Made by a program: the position numbers and the translations under genes
In this document: positions 1 to 8,346 of the stretch, piece by piece
Position numbering within the stretch: position 1 is the first letter of the stretch
Layout of the letters: the number at the start of each line of letters is the position of its first letter
Assembly (NCBI RefSeq): GCF_009746715.1
Contig: NZ_VRKW01000001.1
Span: 558,001-622,000, forward strand
From: Ketobacter sp. MCCC 1A13808
GTDB lineage: Bacteria > Pseudomonadota > Gammaproteobacteria > Pseudomonadales > Ketobacteraceae
Direction of reading: 5' to 3'
Length of the DNA stretch: 64,000 bases
Notes under the pieces: generated by a model
The model's input: only the letters and a program-made list of their open reading frames with translations
Databases searched by the model: none
Told to the model about the DNA's origin: nothing

Positions 1-2
1 AC

Positions 3-1028
3 CCCAAGCCCGACCAAAACATCTCGCTGATTAATAAAACCGGGCGTGGCTCGGTGGAATGGGTGCGCCAGCTGATCGATATATTGGCCGGAGCGCGTAT
101 ACCTGCCCGAATTGTCTATGTATTGCCGCTACAGGATCTGGTTAAACACGGCACCCTGGTGCCCTGGATTGAAGTACACAACGATTTTGAATGGGTACCC
201 TTCGACCCGGTGAGTGGTCAACAAGGGTTTCGTGACGATATTCTTGTCTGGCGCACCGGCGATGATCCTCTCGTGACCATAGCCGGCGGACAGCCTGCAG
301 AAGTGGACTTTTCGATCTCACGACACGCGCTGTCACAAGTGTCAATCGCAGAACAGTGGGCCCGTCAAACCAACTCCCGCCTCATGGATTTTTCGTTGTT
401 CGCATTGCCGGTACAAACCCAGAATGTGTACCGGATTATCCTGATGGTGCCGCTCGGTGCGCTGGTCATCGTGATACTCAGAAACTTGGTGGGGCTGGCT
501 ACATTCGGAACCTTTATGCCGGTCCTGATTGCCCTGGCTTTTCGGGAAACGTCCCTTATGTGGGGAGTGATTCTGTTCACCGCGCTGGTGATCGTCGGAC
601 TTACGTTGCGGCTTTACCTGGAAAAACTCAAACTATTATTAGTACCCAGGCTGGCCGCCGTACTCACCATTGTCATTATGTTGATAGCCTTTTTCAGCAT
701 TATCAGCGTACAGCTCGAACTGGAACGCGGACTTTCCGTCGCCCTCTTCCCGGTGGTGATCCTGGCAATGACTATTGAACGCATGTCCATAGTACTGGAA
801 GAAAACGGCACACAGGAGGCTATTAAGCTCGGCATGGGCAGTATGTTCTCAGCCATAATCGGATACCTGGTCATGACCAACCCGCAACTGGGGCACATTA
901 TATTCGTGTTCCCTGAATGCCTGTTAATCGTATTGGCGATCACACTGGTGTTGGGCCGATACACGGGCTATCGCTTACTGGAACTATGGCGTTTTCGTAG
1001 CCTCATCAAAGAGGCTGATAAAATATGA
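3..1028 (+). CDS. UUP1-type protein: inactive transglutaminase-like domain plus 7TM, 5' truncated by window
   Basis: The reading frame is open to the first base of the window, so the true start lies upstream; the GTG at 54 is only an internal codon. The visible N-terminal part (about residues 1-115) is a soluble transglutaminase-like segment with PWIEVHNDFEWVPFDPV. It is followed by about seven hydrophobic helices, starting near VYRIILMVPLGALVIVI and ending at VFPECLLIVLAITLVLG. This matches the family annotated as inactive transglutaminase fused to 7 transmembrane helices, known to sit beside a RimK-like ATP-grasp protein and a retropepsin-like protease. The stop overlaps the next start by 4 bp (ATGA), so translation is coupled. 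The role of the family is not established; envelope peptide or amino-acid modification is an inference. Confidence 0.85.
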   Translation, partial: PKPDQNISLINKTGRGSVEWVRQLIDILAGARIPARIVYVLPLQDLVKHGTLVPWIEVHNDFEWVPFDPVSGQQGFRDDILVWRTGDDPLVTIAGGQPAEVDFSISRHALSQVSIAEQWARQTNSRLMDFSLFALPVQTQNVYRIILMVPLGALVIVILRNLVGLATFGTFMPVLIALAFRETSLMWGVILFTALVIVGLTLRLYLEKLKLLLVPRLAAVLTIVIMLIAFFSIISVQLELERGLSVALFPVVILAMTIERMSIVLEENGTQEAIKLGMGSMFSAIIGYLVMTNPQLGHIIFVFPECLLIVLAITLVLGRYTGYRLLELWRFRSLIKEADKI

Positions 1029-1987
1029 TGCCCTGGACCCGCTTACGCAAGCTGGGCATCATCGGTATGAACCGGCGCAATGCAGAATTCATTATGCCTT
1101 ATAACCAGCGAAGCTTTTATCCGCTGGTGGACAACAAGATCATTACCAAGCAACGGGCCGTTGCAAGTCATATTCCGGTGCCGGAACTTTACGGACATAT
1201 CGAACTGGAACACCAAAGCCAACACCTGGATGCCCTGCTCTCGCATCATAAAGAGTTTGTGATCAAACCGGCCTGCGGCAGTGGCGGAAACGGCATTCTG
1301 GTAATCGCAGGCAAAAACTCGAACGGTCACTTCCGCAAGGCCAATGACAGCCTGGTTACCCTTGAGCAGATCAAGCACCATATATCCAATATACTCAGTG
1401 GAATGTACAGCCTGGGCGGCGACACGGACTCGGCAATTATCGAATACCGGGTACAATTCGATCCGTGTTTTGCCGACGTTTGCTTCAAAGGTGTACCGGA
1501 TATTCGCCTTATTGTATTTCGTGGTGTACCGGTGTTTGCAATGATCCGTTTGCCGACCCGCCAATCCGATGGCCGCGCCAATCTGCACCAAGGTGCTGTC
1601 GGAGTGGGAATCGATATCGGCTCCGGCATCACCAGCCACGGTGTCATGCAATCCAAGCCGATTCAATACCATCCGGATACGGATATGCCCATCGCCGGGC
1701 TGGAAATCCCCCACTGGCAGCGCATAATGGAAATGGCTGCCAGCTGCTACGACCTGGCCCCCCTGGGTTATCTGGGCGTCGACATAGTCCTGGACCGCAA
1801 CATGGGGCCCATGATGCTTGAACTGAACGCCCGGCCCGGACTCGCCATTCAGATAGCCAACCAACAGGGTTTGGGTCCGGTACTCGAATACATGAAAATC
1901 ATCGGCACCATTCCCGCCTCGCCCAAAAAACGAGTGAAGCTGGGAATCGATATACGCGATAAGTTTGCTGCTCAAGCTTATGGATGA
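1025..1987 (+). CDS. Alpha-L-glutamate ligase-related ATP-grasp protein (RimK-like)
   Basis: This 320-residue protein has the ATP-grasp layout. The nucleotide-binding lysine and glycine-rich loop are in EFVIKPACGSGGNGILVI (about residues 77-95), and the metal-binding acidic/Asn site is in MLELNARPGLAIQIANQ near residue 270. It fits the alpha-L-glutamate ligase-related family (TIGR02291 type), whose members form a conserved neighbourhood with the UUP1-type membrane protein just upstream. ATP-grasp ligases join a carboxylate to an amine or thiol through an acyl-phosphate; the substrate here is unknown. The ATGA overlap with the upstream gene and an 8-bp overlap with the downstream TetR gene suggest one operon. 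Confidence 0.88.
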   Translation: MMPWTRLRKLGIIGMNRRNAEFIMPYNQRSFYPLVDNKIITKQRAVASHIPVPELYGHIELEHQSQHLDALLSHHKEFVIKPACGSGGNGILVIAGKNSNGHFRKANDSLVTLEQIKHHISNILSGMYSLGGDTDSAIIEYRVQFDPCFADVCFKGVPDIRLIVFRGVPVFAMIRLPTRQSDGRANLHQGAVGVGIDIGSGITSHGVMQSKPIQYHPDTDMPIAGLEIPHWQRIMEMAASCYDLAPLGYLGVDIVLDRNMGPMMLELNARPGLAIQIANQQGLGPVLEYMKIIGTIPASPKKRVKLGIDIRDKFAAQAYG

Positions 1988-2552
1988 AAACCCCGAGCGA
2001 AGAGCCCGCATTCTGAATGCAGCCCGAGACGTTTTTGCCCGTCAGGGATTCCGCAACTCCGAAGTGAAATCAATCGCCACTCTGGCGGGGGTAGGCAAGG
2101 CCACAATATATAAACATTTCGATAGTAAAGAAGCACTGCTGCTTTCGGTGGTACGTTCAGATCTGCAAGCCATCAGGGACATTGCGCTGACTCATCTTGT
2201 CGGCCCGGGACACCCGTTAAAACGATTTGAAACCACGTGTTTTGCCATTGCCGATTACCTTGACCAGAACCGTAATTTTTCATTGGTGCTGATCCGGGAA
2301 GCCGGCGAATTTATGGAGGACATACAGCGGCTTCGCCAACAGGTAGTGGGTGAGAACCAGGCCTTTGCGGACGCTTTCTTTAATGCCATGAAAAGTGAAG
2401 GCTTTCTACCGGACATTCCGAACCACATTGTGCTGAATCTGTTGATGAATCTGACCCTGGGCACCGTCTACTCCTGGACCCTCGACAAAGATCAGGATAT
2501 GCGCAGCGAAGTGGAAACGCTTTTCCAATTATGGCGCGAAGGCACAGAATAG
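1980..2552 (+). CDS. TetR/AcrR family transcriptional regulator
   Basis: This is a 190-residue protein from ATG 1980; an in-frame TTG at 1965 is possible but has no advantage. The N-terminal helix-turn-helix is clear: RILNAARDVFARQGF, then VKSIATLAGVGKATIYKHF (about residues 9-50), the TetR signature. The remainder is an all-helical ligand-binding domain with no recognisable effector motif. The start overlaps the end of the ATP-grasp gene by 8 bp, so it is probably the third gene of the same operon and may act in autoregulation. No palindromic operator is visible nearby because the promoter lies outside the window. Confidence 0.9.
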   Translation: MDENPERRARILNAARDVFARQGFRNSEVKSIATLAGVGKATIYKHFDSKEALLLSVVRSDLQAIRDIALTHLVGPGHPLKRFETTCFAIADYLDQNRNFSLVLIREAGEFMEDIQRLRQQVVGENQAFADAFFNAMKSEGFLPDIPNHIVLNLLMNLTLGTVYSWTLDKDQDMRSEVETLFQLWREGTE

Positions 2553-2743
2553 CCCCTCCACCACCGTTTGTTGCATCTTGTTACTTCTCTAAATTTGCCT
2601 GACAAATCAAAATGGGTAATATTTGACGGGTAGCAGCACCTAATACTCGACATTGAATACGCAACCATGCAAATCGTCCGGCATGTCATCAGAGGGGTCG
2701 TTGAGAGCGACTTTGGTATGACCGGGGTGAAGGAGAAGGCAGT

Positions 2744-2926
2744 ATGAAACTGACCAACAAAGCTGATAGCAAAACCAGCCACGCAGCAAAGCCCGCACAC
2801 AATCCAGTGAAAAAATCAGAACGACTCTATGGTTACGGTCTGGGTCATTTCATCAAATTCAAGCAACGTTATTGCCGCCCCACGGACAAAGAAATCAATC
2901 ATTCTTTCGAGCGTGGCTATAACTGA
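2744..2926 (+). CDS. Small basic hypothetical protein, 60 aa
   Basis: A short ORF has a good Shine-Dalgarno (AAGGAGAAG at 2730-2738, about 5 nt before ATG 2744). The product is rich in Lys, Arg, His and aromatic residues (ERLYGYGLGHFIKFKQRY) and has no signal peptide or membrane helix. I do not recognise a family. A nine-codon leader ORF (ATG 2718, stop 2745-2747) ends on the start codon in an ATGA overlap, which would allow coupled translation. It lies between the TetR gene and the convergent diguanylate cyclase, with 33 bp to the latter. The ribosome binding site is the main support; a chance ORF cannot be excluded. Confidence 0.45.
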   Translation: MKLTNKADSKTSHAAKPAHNPVKKSERLYGYGLGHFIKFKQRYCRPTDKEINHSFERGYN

Positions 2927-2959
2927 TTCGCTAAACCAATATTAGCAGCCTCTCCTGCG

Positions 2960-4846
2960 TCAGACCCGGGTCAGTTGAGCCGGGACGCGGGTGCAGTTAC
3001 GTCCGGCAGATTTAGCGGCATATAACGATTGATCCGCAATGGCGATCAAGGCCTGTGGTGCCTGATCCTTTTGCGGGATCAACGCAGCAGCACCAATACT
3101 GACGGTGACGTTGAGCACACCCTCTTCGGTCACAACCCCATTCCCTGCCACTGCCAATCGTATATTTTCAGCGACATGAACTGCCCCTTCCACATTGGTT
3201 TCAGGCAGAATAACCACAAACTCCTCGCCGCCGAAACGCGCAGCAGAATCCGAAGGACGCGTCAGAGCCGAATCAATCACTTGAGCAACCGCCTTCAGAC
3301 ATTCATCTCCGGTCAAATGCCCGTGCTCATCGTTAAACACTTTAAAATAATCAATATCAATTAACAGTAACGCCAATGGCTCGCCACTGCGATAACTGCG
3401 TTGCCATTCATGTTCGAGTTTCTCATCAAAAAAACGCCGGTTGCGGATTCCCGTTAAGCCATCCTGCCTGGTCAACGATTGCAATCTCTGATTAGCCTCT
3501 TCCAGCTCTTGCATCGCAGCTTGTAACTCAACAGTGCGGTCAGCAACGCTCATCTCCAGGCGTTCGTTAGCCGCCTTCTGCAGGTCCAGCGCTTTCGCCT
3601 GGGCTTGCTCAAATGCTTTTCTCTGCATATTCATCCTATCCGCCAGGGCAAACGCAAACAACACCGCTTCAGCCACAGCGCCTACCTGAACCGCATATTC
3701 ACTAAAAGCACTGCGCGAGAACAAGCCGAACTTGGATAACGCATAAAACGAAATGGCCCCCAGAAACGCGGTCCAGGCGATCACAAAATAGCGCGCCGGT
3801 TGATAGCCCTGCAACCAACGCATCACCCCCACCACAATGCCACCAAGACTAACCGGTAGCACCAGCGCTGCACAGGCTCGTATCAACGTTGAATACGGTG
3901 TCAGGGGGGCCATCACCAGCATCGCAAGGCACACCATTGCCAGCATCACCACGGCTTTATTCAGTCGCGGTAAGGCTCGGTCGAGCTGCAGAAAAGTGGA
4001 GGAAAACATCAGCGAGAAAAACAACGTAAACGGAATCACCAGAATCAATGCGTTCTCTCTCAGCCAACTTATGTCGGGCCAGAAATATTGAGCAGAGAAA
4101 CCATGGATAGTCGCCAAAAACAACATCAGCCCGATTGAGAAGCCGGAATAAAAGATCATGCTGCGGTCCCTGAACAAGGCGTAGATAAAAAAGTTATACA
4201 ACCCCATCACCAGAATGACGCCAAACAGAGCACCATATAACAGCAAATAGATTTGATCCCGTTTCTGGAAAGCGCCGGGCTCCCATAAAATCACAGGAAA
4301 CTCCAACGAGCCGGCGGTGGTCACACGAAAATAAAGGTAGTGCGTTTCTGTCGGCGGTACTGTGAATGGAAGTATCAGGTTATGGTGGAAGAACGGGCGC
4401 GCAGAAGCTGGATTGCCGTCGCCGGTCTGGGATACGTTTTCAATAACCCCGCGACTGTTGACCTGATAGAACAAGACCTCGTCCAGCACCGGATTTTTAA
4501 TCTCCAGCAGACGGCTAACCACATTCGGGGCGTTGTTGCTAACCACCACACGAAACCAAAACGTGTTAGTGTCAAAGCCGAAGCCAGGGCTGTCGGAATG
4601 GTTTTCTACCCATGGCATATCTTTCAACGTCTGATCCGCGACCAGATCTTCTATCGCGAATTGCCGCTGACGCTGTTCAATATAATCCAGAAAGCGGGAG
4701 ATGTTCTCATGTTGAGAAATATTCTGTGTGTCGACCACCCGCAAGGGCGTAGAGTTGGCAGAAACGCTCTGGACAGCCGCCATGATCAAGAGAACAATAG
4801 CGGTAATCGTTTGTGCGGTTGATTGCAAACCCTTTTCCAATATCAA
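2960..4846 (-). CDS. Membrane diguanylate cyclase, 7TMR-DISM sensor plus GGDEF
   Basis: This 628-residue protein has an N-terminal signal/hydrophobic segment (residues 10-30) and a periplasmic 7TMR-DISMED2-like domain (about 35-185, with FWFRVVVSN). Seven membrane helices (about 195-400) and a coiled coil (about 405-460) lead to a C-terminal GGDEF domain. The active-site loop is GGEEF near residue 539, compatible with c-di-GMP synthesis. An RxxD inhibitory site (RPSD) lies exactly five residues before it, so product inhibition is expected. The DISM module usually senses carbohydrate-like or other periplasmic ligands; the ligand is unknown. It is transcribed divergently from a PilZ-domain gene, a likely c-di-GMP receptor. 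Confidence 0.93.
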   Translation of the reverse strand: MILEKGLQSTAQTITAIVLLIMAAVQSVSANSTPLRVVDTQNISQHENISRFLDYIEQRQRQFAIEDLVADQTLKDMPWVENHSDSPGFGFDTNTFWFRVVVSNNAPNVVSRLLEIKNPVLDEVLFYQVNSRGVIENVSQTGDGNPASARPFFHHNLILPFTVPPTETHYLYFRVTTAGSLEFPVILWEPGAFQKRDQIYLLLYGALFGVILVMGLYNFFIYALFRDRSMIFYSGFSIGLMLFLATIHGFSAQYFWPDISWLRENALILVIPFTLFFSLMFSSTFLQLDRALPRLNKAVVMLAMVCLAMLVMAPLTPYSTLIRACAALVLPVSLGGIVVGVMRWLQGYQPARYFVIAWTAFLGAISFYALSKFGLFSRSAFSEYAVQVGAVAEAVLFAFALADRMNMQRKAFEQAQAKALDLQKAANERLEMSVADRTVELQAAMQELEEANQRLQSLTRQDGLTGIRNRRFFDEKLEHEWQRSYRSGEPLALLLIDIDYFKVFNDEHGHLTGDECLKAVAQVIDSALTRPSDSAARFGGEEFVVILPETNVEGAVHVAENIRLAVAGNGVVTEEGVLNVTVSIGAAALIPQKDQAPQALIAIADQSLYAAKSAGRNCTRVPAQLTRV

Positions 4847-5072
4847 CTCCTGGCGGAAATCACTCTATCCGTCGTATGCTTTTTGTTCTTTGCCTAAAGC
4901 TGCTCTTAGGTAAGGCTACAGAGAAAAAGGAAAAGAATGAAATGTAGTTAGACTTCACGGGGCTGGCAAGCGATTACTGGCTTAAAATTGACCATTCCAC
5001 CCCGTAGAGCTATGTTGAATTCATCCCAGCGTAAAATTTTTGACTCAACAAACCTGGTTAGGAGCACTGAAC

Positions 5073-5396
5073 ATGGAAGATCAACGCAAGGAACCCCGCA
5101 CCCATCTGATTTACTACTTACGGGTGTACGACCCTGCCGATAACGGTTTATTTGGCCACGTTGTGGACATTTCCAAAAGCGGACTTCTGATTACCAGTGA
5201 GAAACCCATAGAAAAAAACAGACAATACGTACTTAAAATTGAAGATGCGTCTACCTTTGATGATTTCTTTACTATCGGGGTCCAGGCCGAATGCCGCTGG
5301 TGCCAGAGCGACGAAAGCAATACCCAATATGACGCAGGGTTCCGGCTGGTGGACCCCTCAGATCGAATGAATACCATGCTTGCAAGCTACCACTAA
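5073..5396 (+). CDS. Single-domain PilZ protein (c-di-GMP receptor candidate)
   Basis: This 107-residue protein starts at ATG 5073, chosen because TAGGAG lies 8 nt upstream; an in-frame TTG at 5040 is less likely. It carries both PilZ c-di-GMP binding motifs, RKEPR (RxxxR) near residue 5 and DISKSG (D/NxSxxG) near residue 36, followed by beta-strand-rich sequence. Nothing else is fused, so it would act as a stand-alone adaptor. It is divergent from the diguanylate cyclase at 2960-4846 across a 226-bp shared intergenic region. A terminator follows the gene at 5413. Confidence 0.9.
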   Translation: MEDQRKEPRTHLIYYLRVYDPADNGLFGHVVDISKSGLLITSEKPIEKNRQYVLKIEDASTFDDFFTIGVQAECRWCQSDESNTQYDAGFRLVDPSDRMNTMLASYH

Positions 5397-5412
5397 CGCT
5401 CATTATCCCGTC

Positions 5413-5436
5413 AGCCCCGGCCACCCCGGGGCTTTG
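5413..5436 (+). terminator. Rho-independent terminator after PilZ gene
   Basis: AGCCCCGG (5413-5420) pairs perfectly with CCGGGGCT (5426-5433) across a five-base loop, followed by a short TTTG. It sits 17 bp after the PilZ stop. The U-tract is weak. Confidence 0.6.
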
Positions 5437-5736
5437 CATCAGCCTGAATAGCAGAGGCACACCCCTTTTGCGCTCTGTAACGCAATTGAAACAATCAACG
5501 AGTTACAGCTCACTACTAACAAACCACTTCCGCAACCGCAGCTAATTATCAACAAGCCTGATTTTATCTCTGAAACCGGCAACATAAACACAGCCAAAAA
5601 TTTGGCAATTTTTTTTCTCTCCTATTTACATTCAATAACTTATTGATAAACAAGAATATTTCAAATAGGAGTGCATTTTTCGACCATTTTGAATCAAGGC
5701 TGCAATTTATGCTGCCTTAGTGTGGTTTTAAAGAGT

Positions 5737-5771
5737 TTATTCACATAGTTATCCACAGGATCTGTGGACAA
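5737..5771. promoter_or_regulatory. Cluster of three DnaA-box-like 9-mers
   Basis: TTATTCACA lies at 5737-5745, TTATCCACA (perfect E. coli R1-type consensus) at 5749-5757, and TGTGGACAA (reverse of TTGTCCACA) at 5763-5771. The second and third form an inverted pair around a 5-bp GGATC spacer. The AT-rich stretch lies just upstream. Binding by DnaA is inferred from consensus only. Confidence 0.55.
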
Positions 5772-5865
5772 TTGAAAAACTTGCGTTCTGAAAATTGTGT
5801 GCTAAAACCACCATTAAGGGACCAACCACACCACATTCACAATATTGAATGTATAGGCGCCATCA

Positions 5866-8001
5866 TCACCCCCTCACTAAAGGGAAAGGCGGCATGCTTT
5901 GCAACAATAGCTTACCGTAACGCTTATCTATGATACGTCGGTCAAAAATGATTATCTCGCCTTTATCGGACTCCGAACGTAGCAGTCTGCCCACTGCCTG
6001 CTTCAACCTGATTGCCGCATCCGGCACGGTGATTTGCATAAACGGATTTCCACCACGGCTTTGAATCCACTCAGCTAACGTCGCATCAACAGGATCTTCG
6101 GGCACGGCAAACGGCAACCGCACTATCACAACACGGGTGCAATAGTCCCCCGGTAAATCCACGCCCTCGGCAAAACTGGCTAAACCGAAGATGACACTGG
6201 GCTGGCCACTGTCCACCGCCTCTTTGTGGCGTCGCACAATTTCGTTCTTACCCCATTGGCCTTGCGCCAGAATATGCTGCTGAACTGACTCCGGCAATTG
6301 CTTTAGAACCTCTTCCATCTGACGCCGGGAACTGAATAGAAATAAGGTGCCACTGGACTGATCCCAGCTTAGGTTCACATATTCGACCAGGTTTGCAGTG
6401 TGCCGCACGCTGTCTCCGGGATCACACGCCAAAGCCGGCACCCGGATCGCTCCGCTGCTTTCGTAATTAAACGGGCTCGGTACGACACTCATATGGCTCT
6501 CGGCGGGAACGCCTGACCGAAACCGAAATCGATCGAATGTCCCAAGCGCAGTCAGCGTCGCACTGGTCACCACTACACCGAATGCCCGATTCCACAAATA
6601 ACGGGATAACACCTCACTGGCCAACACCGGGCAAGCTGAAAGCTCGACGTCCAACCCATTCTGACTCTGGCCAAAACTAAGCCAGCGAGCAAAGGGAGGG
6701 CCCTTTTCCTGATCGGTTTGTTGGTAGCGTTGCCATACCGACAATAAAATTTCGGCACGAGCCAATTGGGTGGACGCCACCGGCATCCAGGCTTCGGCAT
6801 CGGGCTTGGTAATATCGGAACGCTTGCCCTCCATTCCTTCCTGCAGCCAGTCATTAAGCATCTGCAAATGTTTAATCAATTCCAGGGTGGGCTGAATCAA
6901 TTGCTCCATCTGGCGCTGTAATTCGGCCGGCACTACTCCGTTATTGAAACGGTAAATCCATCGACCCTGATCCGCATCCATTTGGTCGGCATTGTCAGAC
7001 AGAGGGGATAAACTACTGAACAACAGCCCTAATTGCTCCTCAAGGAAGGTATTAACCGGTTGCAGGTTTTGCAGCACGCTGGCCGCCATGCTATCGGCTC
7101 CGGCACTTTGAATAAGCGATTCCAGCAGTTTAGCCACATCATGAAGCCAACTGATAGTACTGCGAATCTGGGAGGAGCAGGCAAAGTGATTTAACGCCTT
7201 GTCCGGCAAATGATGTCCTTCATCAAAAACATAAATTGTATCTTCCGGGTCTGGCAGCACCATGCCTCCCCCCATCGCCAAATCAGCTAACACCAGATCG
7301 TGGTTAGCAACAATCAAATCCGACCGGTAGATGTCATTACGCGAAAGGAAAAACGGGCAGTCTTCGTAAAAACCGCAATTACGTCCGGTACAACCACGAT
7401 GATCATTGGTGATTCGACGCCAGGTCATATCCGGAATTGCGGCAGACCAACTGTCGCGGTCACCATCCCAGCGCCCGGCTTCGACCGCCTGGTCCAACTC
7501 CCGATACAACTCGGCCTCGTGTTTATCCACGGCAAACTGCTGGTGATCTTCCCATAATGCCATTGTGGTGCCAGCATCCTGACCCGGCGTCATCATCCGA
7601 TCCAGTTTACTCAGACACAGGTAGCGACCGCGCCCTTTCGCCAGCGAATAGCTGAAGTTCAATCCGCTTTGTTTCAGCACATCGGGAATATCTTTTTTAA
7701 TTACCTGGTCCTGCAGCGCCACCGTTGCCGTTGCTAATACGACTTTTTTTTCCAAATACGCGGCAACCGGCATCACGCCTAATAGATACGCAAGGGTTTT
7801 TCCGGTGCCTGTACCGGCTTCAACAACGCAAACATGGTTACTTCCGGTACGCTTGCCCTCCCCATCCATGGCAATACCGGTAAGCGCCTTCGCGATCTCT
7901 GCGATCATAAGACGCTGACCATAGCGAGGCTTTATATTCTTACGATTCAGAAACTCCCGGTATGCGGTTTGTATTTGCAGCTTAAGGTCGTCTGTTAGCA
8001 T
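5866..8001 (-). CDS. dinG: ATP-dependent DNA helicase DinG (XPD-like, Fe-S)
   Basis: At 711 residues it is close to E. coli DinG (716). The Walker A motif is EAGTGTGKTLAYLLG near residue 62 and the DEAH box is DEGHHLPDKAL near residue 260. Four cysteines at positions expected for the 4Fe-4S cluster are visible: one in YLCLSK (about 128) and three in CTGRNCGFYEDCPF (about 202-212). The C-terminal helicase motif VGRLLRSESDKGEI is present. DinG is a 5'-3' superfamily 2 helicase that resolves R-loops and G-quadruplexes and assists replication through transcribed genes. In E. coli it is SOS-regulated, but I see no CTG-N10-CAG site in the upstream 345 bp, so that control may be absent here. Confidence 0.95.
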   Translation of the reverse strand: MLTDDLKLQIQTAYREFLNRKNIKPRYGQRLMIAEIAKALTGIAMDGEGKRTGSNHVCVVEAGTGTGKTLAYLLGVMPVAAYLEKKVVLATATVALQDQVIKKDIPDVLKQSGLNFSYSLAKGRGRYLCLSKLDRMMTPGQDAGTTMALWEDHQQFAVDKHEAELYRELDQAVEAGRWDGDRDSWSAAIPDMTWRRITNDHRGCTGRNCGFYEDCPFFLSRNDIYRSDLIVANHDLVLADLAMGGGMVLPDPEDTIYVFDEGHHLPDKALNHFACSSQIRSTISWLHDVAKLLESLIQSAGADSMAASVLQNLQPVNTFLEEQLGLLFSSLSPLSDNADQMDADQGRWIYRFNNGVVPAELQRQMEQLIQPTLELIKHLQMLNDWLQEGMEGKRSDITKPDAEAWMPVASTQLARAEILLSVWQRYQQTDQEKGPPFARWLSFGQSQNGLDVELSACPVLASEVLSRYLWNRAFGVVVTSATLTALGTFDRFRFRSGVPAESHMSVVPSPFNYESSGAIRVPALACDPGDSVRHTANLVEYVNLSWDQSSGTLFLFSSRRQMEEVLKQLPESVQQHILAQGQWGKNEIVRRHKEAVDSGQPSVIFGLASFAEGVDLPGDYCTRVVIVRLPFAVPEDPVDATLAEWIQSRGGNPFMQITVPDAAIRLKQAVGRLLRSESDKGEIIIFDRRIIDKRYGKLLLQSMPPFPLVRG

Positions 8002-8346
8002 TGGGCTCGCTGATAACTAGTGGGGAGTGAAATTCGGTGAACTGCTATTCTACACGAAGACGCGGTTGAAACGGCTGCACGTCTTAACAGGGGGCGGCAG
8101 CAAGGGAAAAACAATTCGGTTAGTGTGCCTCCGAACACCTCACCTGTATACATATTGCGGGCTAAATTCTCCTGAATATACAGTCCCGTAAACGTTTGTT
8201 TTTTTGTGTAAATTTAGAACCTTAATTATTGATAGTATCTTGCCTCAGGAGTATGACCAATGTATCGTATGGCCGAGTAATGCAATAATAAAAAGTACAT
8301 CGATTTATAAGTATTAACAGAATAATAATATCTGAGGAAACCATTC
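8002..8346. other. 345-bp divergent intergenic region, dinG / TRAP lipoprotein
   Basis: No ORF with a plausible ribosome binding site is visible. Promoters for both divergent genes should lie here; the 8190-8330 part is AT-rich. A half-site CTGTATAC near 8151 resembles part of an SOS box but lacks its second half. Confidence 0.5.

Larger units (their letters stand above)
5397..5865. other. 469-bp intergenic region, AT-rich, between PilZ gene and dinG
   Basis: Apart from the terminator it holds no credible ORF. From about 5575 to 5690 it is strongly AT-rich, with an eight-T run near 5610. Three DnaA-box-like 9-mers follow at 5737-5771. Both flanking genes end in this gap (PilZ on plus, dinG on minus), so it is not an obvious promoter region. 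Confidence 0.6.

Noticed and set aside
1043-2011. 322-codon open frame on the minus strand
   Set aside because: It is the exact antisense of the ATP-grasp gene, whose motifs are clear; the minus-strand product has no recognisable domain.
5749-5771. Chromosomal oriC
   Set aside because: Only three boxes and none of the usual origin neighbours (dnaA, dnaN, mnmG, rpmH); kept as an origin-like element only.
8140-8200. Possible SOS box before dinG
   Set aside because: CTGTATAC is present but no CAG lies at the required N10 distance; the later CTG-N6-CAG has the wrong spacing.
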